Source of the DNA: an uncultured Bacteroidales bacterium
Lineage (GTDB): Bacteria > Bacteroidota > Bacteroidia > Bacteroidales > UBA932
NCBI GenBank assembly: GCA_900545245.1
Contig: UQYV01000072.1
Span: 1-5,383 of the forward strand
Direction: 5' to 3'
DNA: 5,383 nucleotides
Shown piece after piece: positions 5,382 through 5,383 of the stretch. Position numbers and translations under genes: made by a program. The notes beneath the pieces are model-generated. The model was not told the DNA's origin, searched no databases, and saw only the letters and a list, made by a program, of their open reading frames with translations. Positions within the stretch are counted from its first letter, which is position 1, and each line of letters opens with the position of its first letter.

Positions 5382-5383
5382 AT

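Noticed and set aside
5339..5383. Minus-strand frame entering from the right edge and ending at TAG (14 codons)
   Set aside because: It is in the same frame as the YhcG-like gene but consists mainly of hairpin sequence and does not resemble the DUF1016 N-terminal domain. Too short to call.
1..5383. CRISPR array, tRNA, rRNA or complete insertion sequence
   Set aside because: No regularly spaced repeats, cloverleaf or rRNA segments and no transposase motifs were seen on either strand.

Overview
The window looks like chromosomal DNA from a member of the Bacteroidales (Bacteroidota). Two lines of sequence support this. Lipoprotein signal peptides open two of the four genes. Two promoters match the Bacteroides -33/-7 pattern (TTTG or ATTG, about 20 bases, then TAnnTTTG), and the genes lack clear Shine-Dalgarno sites. 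The genus cannot be fixed from what is visible.

All four confident genes are on the minus strand, so transcription runs from right to left. From the right edge: (1) a PD-(D/E)xK nuclease of the YhcG/DUF1016 family, which appears to lack its N-terminal domain and starts just after a large terminator-like hairpin; (2) a short spacer holding a possible 17-residue ORF; (3) a lipoprotein DNA/RNA non-specific endonuclease with a complete DRGH active site; (4) a 168-base spacer that ends in a striking promoter with two copies of TGTTTATC-N2-GATAAACA; (5) an AAA_14/DUF4143 ATPase (COG1373-like) driven by that promoter; (6) a 366-base gap with a second promoter, a 14-bp palindrome and a structured leader; (7) a 612-residue lipoprotein in which two homologous OB-fold-like repeats flank a beta-rich central domain; (8) three back-to-back hairpins at the left edge, the last forming a plus-strand terminator for a convergent transcript that enters from the left.

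The genes do not form one clear operon. The endonuclease and the OB-fold lipoprotein are both predicted to be membrane-anchored outside the cytoplasm and may both contact nucleic acids or other polymers. The ATPase has its own promoter and probably its own control circuit. The truncated YhcG gene lies in visibly AT-richer DNA: the block 4861-4920 is about 32% G+C, against about 58% in 661-720. That suggests an accessory or rearranged right-hand end.

The strongest lead for undescribed biology is the pair of near-identical palindromes at the ATPase promoter. One fills the spacer between the -33 and -7 elements and the other lies 34 bp upstream, centre to centre. The ATPase itself carries a winged-helix-like segment, so autoregulation is a testable idea. 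A second lead is the leader of the OB-fold lipoprotein gene, where one RNA strand can pair with either of two downstream partners.
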